A stretch of DNA of 14,707 nucleotides from Bacteriovorax stolpii (GCA_945890905.1 CAMDDI010000062.1:1-14707), one strand, 5' to 3'. Numbered from the stretch's first letter, positions 6,113-14,441 are shown. The notes: generated by a model from the letters alone, not told the origin. Numbers and translations are program-made.

Positions 6113-8707
6113 TTACACCAGGTACTTTGATATCACTTCAAAAGTATCCTTTGAAGGCTCTCCGGCCAGAATCGTACTCAAGGCTTTCTTCATCTCTGCC
6201 CGCCTGTTCTGGTCAACTTTGTTAATCAAAGAAAACAAACTCGATGCTTTTGAGGCCACCTGAGGATTGTATTTATCAATCAGTTTAATTCTTTCGGCCA
6301 AAAATCTGTAACCACTTCCATCGGCCGCATGAAAGGCATGTAAGTTACTGCGCCCAAATTGAAAATAGAGAGCTCGCAGATGATTGGGAATATCTTTATT
6401 AAAAAGCGGATCATTTTCAAGCTTCTCTAAACGTAGGATCACCTCATGGGCCGGACTGGCAGCGGCCAGGGCCGCAAACCATTTAAGCATGACCAACGAA
6501 TCATGCTTCCACTTTTGATAAAACTTCTGGATCGAAGGATGATCTAACCCCACTCCCGTACGAACGTACAAGGCCAAAGCCTGAATCTCCTCAGTCATGT
6601 TTGTGGAATTTTGGTAATGAGACTCTAGGGCCTTTAAACTTTCTGCAGACTCAGAATAAACAAGATACGAGAGACACTGATTTTTAAAAGCGCGCTCACC
6701 AAAAGCTTTCGGTGTGAGCTCAAAGCTCTGGGGTATTGAAAGGTGCTTATGTTCTTTTAAAAACCAATCTTGAAAAGCAAGGCCCAATTTTTTCTTAAGG
6801 TTTGAATGAACCTTATGAATCCCTTCAAAATCTGGCTCAATTAATTCCTGGGCCAAGCTACTCTCCGAAGGCAAATCTAAAAGATAAGACTTAAAAGAGA
6901 GATCAATTTTCTGATCATCAAGAAGAGCATTAAAGGATTTTTTAAAATCACTATTGAGATCCGTCGCCAAAGAGCCGCTCATTTTATACTGGCCAAATTC
7001 CCCTCTAAGAATAAAGTCGTAAACTTTCTGGGTGGCCTCATAACGGCAATAGGCATCCTGATCGTGGGCCATCAAATGCAAGAGTTCTGAGAACTCATAT
7101 GGGTAATCCACCAGAACTGGAGCCGAGAAACCGCGATTAAGTGAAGGAATAGGTTTTTGATTAATAGGAAATGAAAAAGTTTCTTTGAGCTTAGTGAGTT
7201 CAAGAGTAATTTCTTTTTGTTCAGTAGATCCCGGAATTAATAAACTCAATTTAAAAGGCATATGCAAAACACTTCCCTCAGGCACCTTAAGTAAGGTAGG
7301 AGGATATTTTTGCTCGATCTCTAAGGTAAACTTTTGTTCTTCATAACAGGGCCTAACAATTAAAGTGGGAGTCCCTGGACGAGAGTACCAATTTTTAAAT
7401 TGTGTTAAGTCTCTACCAGAAGCCACTTCCATGGCGTGAACAAAATCTTCGGTGGTTACGGCCTGACCATCAAAGAGTTCAAAATATTTATCCATGCCTT
7501 GTCGGAATTTTTCTTTTCCAATCAAAGTGTGAATCATACGAATAACTTCTGAGCCTTTTTCATAAATGGTCATGGTGTAGAAGTTATTAATCTCAATATA
7601 ACTTGAGGGACGAATAGGATGGCTCATAGGTCCAGCGTCTTCAGTAAACTGAGCTTCCTTTAAGTGCCTCACATCTTCAAGACGCTTTACTGCACGGGAG
7701 AGCATGTCCGAAGAAAACTCCTGATCACGAAAAACAGTAAGACCTTCTTTCAAAGTAAGCTGAAACCAATCCCGGCAAGTGATGCGGTTGCCAGTCCAGT
7801 TATGAAAATACTCGTGACCTATGACTCCTTGAATATTTTGAAAGTCGTGATCTGTCGCACTTTTTTGATCGGCCAGAGTATAAGTTGAATTAAAAATATT
7901 CAAACCCTTATTCTCCATGGCCCCCATGTTGAACGAATCAACGGCCACGATCATATAAATATCCAAATCATACTCGAGACCATAAGTATCTTCATCCCAC
8001 TTCATGGCCATCTGAAGAGACTTAATAGCATGTGCAGTTTTTCCTAAGTTTCCTTTATCCACATAAATCTCCAGAGCGACTTTGCGTCCAGAGCTTGTGA
8101 TAAAGTGATCTCGGGCCACATCAAAATCTCCGGCCACCATGGCAAATAAGTAACAAGGTTTTTTAAATGGATCTTCCCATTCAATAAAGTGCCTTCCGCC
8201 ATCAAGCTTGCCTTCGCTGATGCGATTGCCGTTAGATAAAAGATAAGGATACTTTTTTTGGTCAGCGATAATTTTTGTGCGATAGGTACTCATCACATCG
8301 GGTCGGTCAATAAAGTAAGTAATCTTTCTGAAGCCTTCCGCTTCACACTGAGTGCAGAGCTGATCTCCAGACTGATAGAAACCTTCCATGCTTTTATTTT
8401 CAGCAGGAAAAATCTTGCTCTTAATTTCTAGGATAAAAGAATGGAGCTCAAGATTGAGGATCACGAGCTTATCACTTGAGAGCTGATAAGCACTTGAAGG
8501 CAGAGTCTCACCATTGAGTTTTATATCTAAGAGCTCTTGCTTTTCCCCATTGAGTTCAAGACTCGCCCTAGCGTCCACGGACTTTACGATAAACAGGGTT
8601 GAAGTCACAAAAGTATGTTGATCAAAGATATCAACGAGAAGATTTACTTTTTCGATTTGAAAAGATGAGGGCCTGTAATCTTTAAGGTGAATGGCCTTCG
8701 GCTCCAT
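6113..8707 (-). CDS. pepN: Aminopeptidase N, M1 family zinc metallopeptidase
   Basis: This broad-specificity cytoplasmic aminopeptidase removes N-terminal residues during peptide turnover. At 864 residues it is close to the roughly 870 of E. coli PepN. The exopeptidase motif GAMEN is at 262-266, and the zinc site HEYFH at 298-302 has the third ligand Glu at 321 (KEGLTVFRDQ), the family's HExxH-x18-E spacing. The transition-state Tyr is expected in YTMTIYEKGSEVIRM. The early YFIDRPDVMSTY and DGGRHFIEWEDP segments, and the C-terminal helical domain, follow the gamma-proteobacterial PepN layout rather than short M1 enzymes. Start ATG 8707 has AGAGGA about seven bases upstream, inside the end of the preceding gene, with which it overlaps by 26 bases. 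The two are very likely co-transcribed. No residue expected for catalysis is missing. Confidence 0.96.
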   Translation of the reverse strand: MEPKAIHLKDYRPSSFQIEKVNLLVDIFDQHTFVTSTLFIVKSVDARASLELNGEKQELLDIKLNGETLPSSAYQLSSDKLVILNLELHSFILEIKSKIFPAENKSMEGFYQSGDQLCTQCEAEGFRKITYFIDRPDVMSTYRTKIIADQKKYPYLLSNGNRISEGKLDGGRHFIEWEDPFKKPCYLFAMVAGDFDVARDHFITSSGRKVALEIYVDKGNLGKTAHAIKSLQMAMKWDEDTYGLEYDLDIYMIVAVDSFNMGAMENKGLNIFNSTYTLADQKSATDHDFQNIQGVIGHEYFHNWTGNRITCRDWFQLTLKEGLTVFRDQEFSSDMLSRAVKRLEDVRHLKEAQFTEDAGPMSHPIRPSSYIEINNFYTMTIYEKGSEVIRMIHTLIGKEKFRQGMDKYFELFDGQAVTTEDFVHAMEVASGRDLTQFKNWYSRPGTPTLIVRPCYEEQKFTLEIEQKYPPTLLKVPEGSVLHMPFKLSLLIPGSTEQKEITLELTKLKETFSFPINQKPIPSLNRGFSAPVLVDYPYEFSELLHLMAHDQDAYCRYEATQKVYDFILRGEFGQYKMSGSLATDLNSDFKKSFNALLDDQKIDLSFKSYLLDLPSESSLAQELIEPDFEGIHKVHSNLKKKLGLAFQDWFLKEHKHLSIPQSFELTPKAFGERAFKNQCLSYLVYSESAESLKALESHYQNSTNMTEEIQALALYVRTGVGLDHPSIQKFYQKWKHDSLVMLKWFAALAAASPAHEVILRLEKLENDPLFNKDIPNHLRALYFQFGRSNLHAFHAADGSGYRFLAERIKLIDKYNPQVASKASSLFSLINKVDQNRRAEMKKALSTILAGEPSKDTFEVISKYLV

Positions 8708-9509
8708 GACTGATTTCCTCTAAGGTTACTTCGTAACCTGTGTGCGATCTAATATTGAGAACACCTGATTCAAAAATTAAGTACTGACCTTTGATTCCTA
8801 TAAGCTTGGACTGAATTAAGGGATGCTTATCTAAATTAAATGAAGTCACTTTCTCCGGATATTTTTCCACAGGATATTTAAATATCCACACCGGACTATC
8901 CAGAACCTTCACCTCAAAGGCTTTTAACTCTTCTTCCAAATCCTTTAAGAGTTTATCTCGCATGACGAGAAGATCAACCGGCTCTGGATCACCTTTTAAC
9001 ATTTTTCTCCAATCAGTTTTGTCGGAGATGAGCTTTTTAAAAAGCACTTCTACCTGGCCGGAGATAAACCGATTTTTTACTTCGAGGATAGGCAGGGCCG
9101 AAGTGGCCCCTTGATCCATCCAACGTGTAGGCACTTGAGTCGCTCGGGTAATGCCAACTTTTAATCCTGACGAATTTGCTAAGTAAATCACATGCCCTTT
9201 AAAACAATTCTCTTCACCCCACTGAGGTTCTCTGCAAGTGCCTTTCTCATAATGACAAGTTTCGGGCTTCAAGATGCAGAGATCGCAGGACGCCAATTTT
9301 ATCGTGCACTGGAAACAGTATCCTTGTGAGTAGGACTTTTTGATTTTCTTCCCGCAGTTTTCGCAGAAAATATTTCCCGCGAAAGTGAGTTTAAGCTCTT
9401 TGCCTACCAATGAGGAAATGTCAAAGCTCTCTTGCCCGTGGATAATTTTGTAATGAACGGGTATTTCGGAGCGTGTTTCCATTTTGGAGAGAATCAGTTT
9501 GGAATTCAT
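8682..9509 (-). CDS. DUF2797 family zinc-binding, GIY-YIG-like protein
   Basis: This 275-residue protein has nine cysteines in its first 102 residues (49, 52, 65, 68, 75, 78, 85, 92, 102), including several CxxC pairs that probably hold zinc. Next comes HVIYLANSSGLKVGITR (106-122) and VPTRWMDQGA. That resembles the core of GIY-YIG nuclease folds and is the signature I associate with DUF2797. A role in nucleic-acid binding is plausible, but no activity is established. It overlaps the start of pepN by 26 bases in another frame, forming a two-gene operon. No Shine-Dalgarno sequence precedes ATG 9509. An internal ATG (residue 10) also lacks one. The nearest promoter predicts a leader of only about 11 bases. 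Confidence 0.8.
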   Translation of the reverse strand: MNSKLILSKMETRSEIPVHYKIIHGQESFDISSLVGKELKLTFAGNIFCENCGKKIKKSYSQGYCFQCTIKLASCDLCILKPETCHYEKGTCREPQWGEENCFKGHVIYLANSSGLKVGITRATQVPTRWMDQGATSALPILEVKNRFISGQVEVLFKKLISDKTDWRKMLKGDPEPVDLLVMRDKLLKDLEEELKAFEVKVLDSPVWIFKYPVEKYPEKVTSFNLDKHPLIQSKLIGIKGQYLIFESGVLNIRSHTGYEVTLEEISHGAEGHSP

Positions 9510-9526
9510 AACAAAAATTATCCAAT

Positions 9527-9532
9527 ATTATA
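9527..9532 (-). promoter_or_regulatory. Candidate -10 box for the DUF2797-pepN operon
   Basis: A perfect TATAAT reads leftward here, with only weak matches to a -35 hexamer upstream. Transcription would begin near 9520, leaving about 11 bases before ATG 9509 and no Shine-Dalgarno sequence. Confidence 0.4.
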
Positions 9533-9563
9533 TCCTGTCTGTCTTAGGAAAATATTATCCTTG

Positions 9564-9592
9564 TTGATAAAATTCTCATGAAAATAAATAAT
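9564..9592 (+). promoter_or_regulatory. Candidate promoter of the 220-aa lipoprotein
   Basis: TTGATA (9564-9569) and AATAAT (9587-9592) are 17 bases apart. Start near 9599 would give a leader of about 40 bases carrying AAAGGA seven bases before ATG 9641. An alternative -10, TAATAT, lies two bases further on. Confidence 0.45.
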
Positions 9593-9640
9593 ATGCCGAA
9601 TTGAGGGTTAACAGATTCTCAACCTACAAAGGATGGTTAT

Positions 9641-10303
9641 ATGAAGAATTGGATTTTATCCATGAAAGTAGCGGTTGTCTGCGTTACTATGGCACTAGCA
9701 GCGAGCTGTGGAAAACAAGAAGGTCTACCACAGATAAATGGTATCAGCGGTCCTTACATCAACGTTGTAGATGGTAAGATTCGTGTGACAATTAAGTTTT
9801 TAAATCTTCAACTTGATGGCGGTGCTGGAATTATTATTCCAGAAACTCATAACTCATCTCTTGAGCTTATGCCTAACGTAGAAGATGGCGGTATGATGCT
9901 TACAATGAGTATTGATACTGAAGAGCTTAAAGACATCAACATCGGAATTGGTGATTCAAACACACTTCCTGATGGTCGTCCTCTTCCAGGCTTCCCAGGC
10001 GGATCTATTCAAAACTCGCTTCGTATTGATACGAAAGTGGGCAAGCAAGATGTGTCTTTCTACTTCCACCAAAAGTTCTTAGGACTTTGGATGCCATTCG
10101 GGTTTGAGACAGCTCAAATCTCTGGTTACTGGAATATCAACGTGAACAGCAAAAACGTTGGATTTCTTGGTATCGTAGGTAACGATGTTGCTAACAATCG
10201 TAAGGCCGGCGGGGTTCTACTCTTGAGACTTGAAAACTTGAAGAATCAACAACTTCAAAAACTTCTTGAGCTAAGTAAGCGTAATCCTCACTTTATTTAC
10301 TAG
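9641..10303 (+). CDS. Predicted lipoprotein of unknown function
   Basis: This is a 220-residue protein. An N-terminal signal (MKNWILSMKVAVVCVTMALAASC) ends in lipobox LAASC with the lipidated Cys at 23, and Gly follows. ATG 9641 has AAAGGA at seven bases; an internal Met8 is a less likely start. The mature part is beta-rich and Gly/Asn-rich (GIIIPETHNSSLELMPN, MMLTMSIDTEELKDINIGIGDSN) and has no recognised domain. It contains DGRPLPGFPGG and ends in an amphipathic helix (LENLKNQQLQKLLELSKR). It probably sits on the periplasmic face of the inner or outer membrane (inference). No Asp at +2 (residue 24 is Gly), so outer-membrane sorting is favoured by the E. coli rule. It is a monocistronic unit with its own promoter and terminator. 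Confidence 0.8.
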   Translation: MKNWILSMKVAVVCVTMALAASCGKQEGLPQINGISGPYINVVDGKIRVTIKFLNLQLDGGAGIIIPETHNSSLELMPNVEDGGMMLTMSIDTEELKDINIGIGDSNTLPDGRPLPGFPGGSIQNSLRIDTKVGKQDVSFYFHQKFLGLWMPFGFETAQISGYWNINVNSKNVGFLGIVGNDVANNRKAGGVLLLRLENLKNQQLQKLLELSKRNPHFIY

Positions 10304-10316
10304 TTCCTAAAATTTA

Positions 10317-10341
10317 GGGGCCCTCACGGGCCCCTTTTTTT
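10317..10341 (+). terminator. Intrinsic terminator after the lipoprotein gene
   Basis: A seven-pair GC stem GGGGCCC / GGGCCCC closes on a TCAC loop and is followed by seven T residues, 13 bases after the stop codon. Its core matches the rpmG terminator design (GGGCCC, tetraloop, GGGCCC). Confidence 0.9.
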
Positions 10342-10393
10342 GTGTAAAATTTTCAGTTTAAGCGTTTTTATCCCTTCTGTGGCCCCATACCAT

Positions 10394-10399
10394 TATTAT
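10394..10399 (+). promoter_or_regulatory. -10 box predicting a leaderless ankyrin-lipoprotein mRNA
   Basis: TATTAT lies seven bases before ATG 10407 and is the best -10 match in the gap after the terminator; the -35 region is weak. No Shine-Dalgarno sequence is present (AGAGTTT only). The expected transcript starts at or next to the ATG. Confidence 0.35.
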
Positions 10400-10406
10400 A
10401 GAGTTT

Positions 10407-11588
10407 ATGAAATCCTTTAACCGTATTCTCATTTGCATGGCACTGATCATAGGCATATCTGCTTGTGGTAAGAAGGCCTCCGTAAATGGCAAAGAAATTC
10501 AAAAATCTTTCCAACCCAGTGAAGCTGAAAAGAGTGTGCTGGTAGATAAACAAGTGAAGCTGGCAGTTCAAACTAATAACCTCACATCTTTAGAAGCGCT
10601 TTTGCGTAATAATCCAAGTGTTGACGTTAATCAACTTTCCGATGACGGTAACGGAGACACTCTCCTGACTCTGGCCATTCGGCGTGACTTTCGTGACATA
10701 CGGAATTTCTTGATTGAACAAGGTGCTAACCTTGAAGAAGTAAATCTCAATAAAGAAACCCCACTTATTGTGGCCGTGATAGCTAACCGATTAAATTCTG
10801 TTCAGGTTCTTTTAGATAACCGTGTGGACATGAATAGAAAAGACAGTAACGAAGAAACGGCCTTACATCGTGCCATCATTCTTCAAGGTACTTCAACTTT
10901 AGTGGACGAAGTTCGCAAAAGTTATGAAGACATTGCTCTCCTGCTTATTAAAGAGGGTGCCAATATTGAGATCACTAACAAACAAGATAAAACTCCTTAC
11001 CGTTTGGCCCAGGATCATCATGCTGACCGTGTAGTGGAACTCATTAAGAGTATTATCGATGTGACTTACGGAAATCCAGATATCAATACTTTCAGAAACC
11101 TTCTCACCAATGGTGACGTAAGAAATCTCAGCGCCATGCTAAGCCGCTACCCAAATATGGTTCTCATTTATGAATCAATTAATCCACTCGTTATCGCTAT
11201 GGATATACAAGATGAAATGGATGCTCTTCGCAGTGTTCAAATTCTTTTGAATTATAAAGCTTCGGCCAGCGGTCCGGTGAATGCTGAAGTCACTCCCCTC
11301 ATTAAGGCCACCAAGCTTCAGAAGAGAAGTTACATGCAAATGTTTATTGATGCTAAGGCCAATGTGAATGCCTTTGATAGTAACGGAAAATCAGCACTCT
11401 ACCATGCCATTGACTTAACTAACTCTGAACTAGTTGATATGCTTTTAGCGAACCAGGCAAGAAAAAACAATGCAACTCTCAATGCAAACGCCTGCTCAAT
11501 AGCCCGCTCCGTAGAAAGAAGAGGCCTTGATCAAAAAGGCAAAGATTCCATCAAGGCAATTAAGAAGAGCCTAGGTTGCTGGCTTTGA
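10407..11588 (+). CDS. Ankyrin-repeat lipoprotein
   Basis: The 393-residue protein has a short signal peptide ending in lipobox GISAC (Cys20, then Gly-Lys-Lys). Ankyrin repeats follow, each with the TPL..A and hydrophobic-loop-Gly-A-N pattern. One is around 83-113 (DTLLTLAIRRDF...LIEQGANLE), one around 117-147 (TPLIVAVIANRL...), one around 150-190 with an insertion (TALHRAIILQ...LLIKEGANIE), and one at about 195-215. A second block at 295-350 contains TPLIKATKLQ and SALYHAIDLTNSELVDMLL. Ankyrin repeats bind partner proteins; here they would be in the periplasm or at the surface (inference). No transmembrane span beyond the signal. The C-terminal basic end (KGKDSIKAIKKSLGCWL) overlaps the 3' end of ampG on the other strand by 18 bases. 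There is no terminator of its own. Confidence 0.85.
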   Translation: MKSFNRILICMALIIGISACGKKASVNGKEIQKSFQPSEAEKSVLVDKQVKLAVQTNNLTSLEALLRNNPSVDVNQLSDDGNGDTLLTLAIRRDFRDIRNFLIEQGANLEEVNLNKETPLIVAVIANRLNSVQVLLDNRVDMNRKDSNEETALHRAIILQGTSTLVDEVRKSYEDIALLLIKEGANIEITNKQDKTPYRLAQDHHADRVVELIKSIIDVTYGNPDINTFRNLLTNGDVRNLSAMLSRYPNMVLIYESINPLVIAMDIQDEMDALRSVQILLNYKASASGPVNAEVTPLIKATKLQKRSYMQMFIDAKANVNAFDSNGKSALYHAIDLTNSELVDMLLANQARKNNATLNANACSIARSVERRGLDQKGKDSIKAIKKSLGCWL

Positions 11589-12797
11589 TTCTAATTTGAA
11601 GATCGGGATGAGAAGAAGCATTCCTGGAAGTGCGGCGAGAGCACAAATTACAAAGAACATTTCCCACCCAAACATTTCGGCCAAGTGACCTGTAGGGGCC
11701 GGAAGGATCACCCGAGCAATTCCCATAATAGAAGATAGTAATGCATACTGGGTGGCCGTAAAACGCTTATCAGTCAGTGATGCCATATAGGCACCGTAAG
11801 CGGCCATGCCCATTCCAGCGGCAAGATTTTCAAATGCCACCACAGAGGCCAAAGAGGCAAAACTCATTGGCATAGAAACCAAAAGAGAGAAACCCACTGT
11901 CGAGACGGCCTGAAGGATTCCAAACACCACCAAGGCCAACTTCATGCTCATACGAAGCATCAAGGCACCACCCACAAGTCCACCCACGATAGTAGCAATA
12001 AGACCAAAAGTTTTTGCCACAGCTGCCATCTCAGTCTTTGAGTAGCCGAGTTTCAAGATAAAGGGAGTGGTCATATTGGCGGCCATGAGGTCACCAAGCT
12101 TAAAAAGCAAAATAAAAAACAAAATCAGTATGGCCCCAGGACGGGAGAAAAATTCTCTCAAAGGTCCAAGGATAGCATCCTTCATATTATTAGGAGATGA
12201 TATATGATCATTTTCTTTAGGAGCAAAAATCGTAAACAAAATCGCCGGGGCCATAAGTGCTGCCATCCATTTGTACACATCGGCCCAAGGAATTTGATCC
12301 GCAAGGAAAAGGGCGAAGGCACCTGAAACAATCATCGCTAATCGGTACCCAGTCACATAAAGCGAAGATCCAAACGCGAGCTCCTCATCTGGTAAAATTT
12401 CTCTGCGATAGGCATCAAGAGCGATATCTTGAGAAGCCGAAAAAAAGGCAATAAGAAAAGAAATGCAAACCACATTCACTAAGTGTTCTTTAGGATTAAC
12501 TAACGAGAGAGCAAAAATGAAAGTCACCAAAAAGATTTGAGACAGGACCATCCAACCTTTTCTTCTTCCAAAGAAAGGTAGTTTAAAGCGATCTAGAAAT
12601 GGGGCCCAAAGAAATTTTACGGTATAAGGAAGACCAATTAAAGAAACATAACCAATGGCGGCCAAGTCAACTTCTGAATCAGTCATCCACGCTTGAAGAG
12701 TTCCTCCAATTAATAAAAGTGGAAGTCCCGCTCCATACCCCAAGAGAAGCATGCAAAACATGCGGTAGCTAAAAACCTTCTTGAGAGTTTGATTCAT
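11571..12797 (-). CDS. ampG: AmpG-type muropeptide permease (MFS)
   Basis: This inner-membrane permease takes up GlcNAc-anhydroMurNAc peptides released from the cell wall so they can be recycled. The 408-residue protein has about 12 hydrophobic spans. AmpG-like signatures are GLPYTVKFLWAPFLDR (55-70), GRRKGW, SASQDIALDAYRREILP and the C-terminal FENLAAGMGMAAYGAYMASLTDKRFTATQYALLSS. E. coli AmpG is longer (about 491 residues, two extra spans); the shorter form is common elsewhere. AGGA lies about six bases before ATG 12797. The start is six bases past the methyltransferase stop, so the two are probably one transcript. Its stop end overlaps the ankyrin lipoprotein gene. No ampC or ampR is visible nearby, so a link to beta-lactamase induction is not supported. 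Confidence 0.9.
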   Translation of the reverse strand: MNQTLKKVFSYRMFCMLLLGYGAGLPLLLIGGTLQAWMTDSEVDLAAIGYVSLIGLPYTVKFLWAPFLDRFKLPFFGRRKGWMVLSQIFLVTFIFALSLVNPKEHLVNVVCISFLIAFFSASQDIALDAYRREILPDEELAFGSSLYVTGYRLAMIVSGAFALFLADQIPWADVYKWMAALMAPAILFTIFAPKENDHISSPNNMKDAILGPLREFFSRPGAILILFFILLFKLGDLMAANMTTPFILKLGYSKTEMAAVAKTFGLIATIVGGLVGGALMLRMSMKLALVVFGILQAVSTVGFSLLVSMPMSFASLASVVAFENLAAGMGMAAYGAYMASLTDKRFTATQYALLSSIMGIARVILPAPTGHLAEMFGWEMFFVICALAALPGMLLLIPIFKLESKPAT

Positions 12798-12803
12798 GAA
12801 ATC

Positions 12804-13928
12804 CTAAAGATATGTGGGTTCGTGATAATGAAATGCATTTTTCCCCATCTCCGCTTCCACCGCTTTCTTTTTCACTTTGCCTTTTTTGAAAGTAATCTGC
12901 TTCACAGACTCTCCTAAAGCTTTGGCAAGCAAAGGAGGAACAGCGTTTCCGATCTGACGAAAAGCTGCGGTTTGAGAGCCGTGAAAAATAAAATCATTCG
13001 GGAAACTCTGACAAGCAGCTGCTTCACGTGGAGTCAGATATCGAGGTTCAATCGGATGATAGTAACTTGTTCTTGAAGTAAGTATAGTCGGGGAAGGTTC
13101 TTTCAGGGGTAAACGCTGCAAACGAGTCTGACGAAAGCGCTTCTCTCTTAGCTTACTCCAGTCAAGTCCGTACCAAAGTTTTTTGGGAAGGAATTTTTTC
13201 TCATCTTGCTGATAGCGAATACCTTTCCCTGCAGGAATAAACTTCAACCGGTCACGGTCTTCTTTATTTTTTAACTGGGCCAGAGTGACATCGTGATTAT
13301 AAACTTTCCCATTTTTTGTTTTGAGATTTTTCAAGGCCTGTTCTACGGTCATGGCAGTCTTCTTTGCCCGGGCCCCATGAGTGGCCACAGGAAATAAACT
13401 CTCCCCGTCTCTCACACCCATAATGATTGTCCGGCGGCGTTTTTCAGGAACTCCAAACTCTTCGGCAGATAATACTCGCGCGTCCATGTTGTAGCCTAAA
13501 CGCTCAAAATATTGAAAAATTTTCTTTAAGATATCTTGGTTTTTCTTGGCCACCAAACCAGTGACATTCTCAAAGAGAATCACTTTGGGTTGAGTGACTT
13601 TTACAATGCGAACAAATTCTTTAAAAAGAAGATTGCGATCATCCCCTACCTCACCTCGCCCTACTGTTGAGAAGCCCTGACAAGGAGGGCCCCCCACAAC
13701 CATGTCTACTTTTTGTCCGGCGAGAAGTTGGTTTATTTTTTTTTCACTGAGCTTTTTAATATCCCCTAAATAAACGGCCGCATCATGATGATTGGCCGCA
13801 AAGCTGGCGATAGCTTCCTTATTTGCATCAACTCCCAGCAAGCAGCGGTGTCCTGCCATTTCAAGTCCACAAGAGAGTCCGCCGCAACCACTAAAGAGAT
13901 CGATAAAAGTGAATGATTTTGATTTCAT
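12804..13928 (-). CDS. DNA (cytosine-5) methyltransferase, orphan
   Basis: The enzyme transfers a methyl group from S-adenosylmethionine to C5 of cytosine in a specific sequence. From ATG 13928 it is 374 residues. Motif I is DLFSGCGG (10-17) and motif IV is GGPPCQGFS (79-87, catalytic Cys83). Motif VI is ENV (120-122), motif VIII is FGVPEKRRR (158-166), motif IX is PREAAACQSFP (300-310) and motif X is QIGNAVPP (325-332). The target-recognition region spans about 230-295. A longer frame to 14033 adds residues that match no family member and ends upstream of the promoter, so I reject it. A promoter six bases before the ATG predicts a leaderless transcript. No restriction endonuclease or Vsr gene adjoins it, so it is an orphan or a regulatory methyltransferase. 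The basic C-terminal tail (KKGKVKKKA) is unusual. Confidence 0.95.
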   Translation of the reverse strand: MKSKSFTFIDLFSGCGGLSCGLEMAGHRCLLGVDANKEAIASFAANHHDAAVYLGDIKKLSEKKINQLLAGQKVDMVVGGPPCQGFSTVGRGEVGDDRNLLFKEFVRIVKVTQPKVILFENVTGLVAKKNQDILKKIFQYFERLGYNMDARVLSAEEFGVPEKRRRTIIMGVRDGESLFPVATHGARAKKTAMTVEQALKNLKTKNGKVYNHDVTLAQLKNKEDRDRLKFIPAGKGIRYQQDEKKFLPKKLWYGLDWSKLREKRFRQTRLQRLPLKEPSPTILTSRTSYYHPIEPRYLTPREAAACQSFPNDFIFHGSQTAAFRQIGNAVPPLLAKALGESVKQITFKKGKVKKKAVEAEMGKNAFHYHEPTYL

Positions 13929-13934
13929 AACTAA

Positions 13935-13963
13935 AGTGTAGATTTTTGGTGGAGCAGTGTCTA
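13935..13963 (-). promoter_or_regulatory. Promoter of the methyltransferase gene predicting a leaderless mRNA
   Basis: TAGACA (13963-13958) and TACACT (13940-13935) are 17 bases apart, with matches of 5/6 and 4/6 to consensus. Six bases (TTAGTT) separate the -10 box from ATG 13928. The predicted start coincides with the initiation codon, and no Shine-Dalgarno sequence is present. Confidence 0.55.
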
Positions 13964-14123
13964 TATAAAATCCCCTACTTTTGCTCGAATACCGATACAG
14001 TTGTTTGACATACAAAACACTGAAATTGTTCACTTTTTTCTCTCAAAAGCCGAACAAATATGAGTAAAATAGAAGCACGAATATGATCAAGATTTTTTAG
14101 TTAACTTAACAAAGGGTTTCTCA
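13964..14123. other. Intergenic region upstream of the HiPIP gene
   Basis: This holds TTGACA (14015-14020 region), but no matching -10 box at the usual distance. TAAAAT (14065-14070) and TATGAT are possible -10 boxes without a good -35. AAAGGG lies about eight bases before ATG 14124. I see no further genes or repeats. Confidence 0.3.
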
Positions 14124-14441
14124 ATGAAAAGACGGGATTTTTTAAAAAACACTTTTTTATTTGCTGCTGTTTCTACAGTAGTGGCCAAGGCCGCTGGTCT
14201 TATGAACACAGCTTCTGCTGCTGTTGTATGGGTTACAGCTGGTAAACTTGGATATAAAGAAGTTTCTCCACAAGTAAAAAACGGAAAGCAGTGTTCAACT
14301 TGCAAGCACTACAAAGCCGATGCAGCTGGTGGAGCTGGTGCAGGGCTTTGTGCACTTCCAGCTATGTTGAGTGCTATGAAAGCAAAAGATGTTCATGTTA
14401 AAGACGCTGCTTACTGTAATATGTGGGCAAAAAAAGCTTAA
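14124..14441 (+). CDS. High-potential iron-sulfur protein, Tat-exported
   Basis: This small periplasmic electron carrier holds one [4Fe-4S] cluster. The 105-residue precursor opens with MKRRDFLKNTFLFAA, a twin-arginine motif (R3-R4, FLK), and a cleavage region near TASAAV. The mature part has the four HiPIP cysteines in the normal order, C57xxC60 (QCSTCKHY), C76 (GLCALPAM) and C98 (AYCNMW). The spacing and terminal Tyr-Cys-x-x-Trp fit the family. HiPIPs shuttle electrons from the bc1 complex to terminal oxidases or reaction centres; Tat export suggests the cluster is inserted in the cytoplasm before export. Gly/Ala-rich stretch DAAGGAGAG sits before the third Cys. AAAGGG precedes the ATG. A terminator follows, so it is a single-gene unit. 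Confidence 0.92.
   Translation: MKRRDFLKNTFLFAAVSTVVAKAAGLMNTASAAVVWVTAGKLGYKEVSPQVKNGKQCSTCKHYKADAAGGAGAGLCALPAMLSAMKAKDVHVKDAAYCNMWAKKA

Noticed and set aside
13929..14033. 35-residue N-terminal extension of the methyltransferase
   Set aside because: Family proteins begin shortly before the DLFSGCGG motif, and a promoter lies within the extension.
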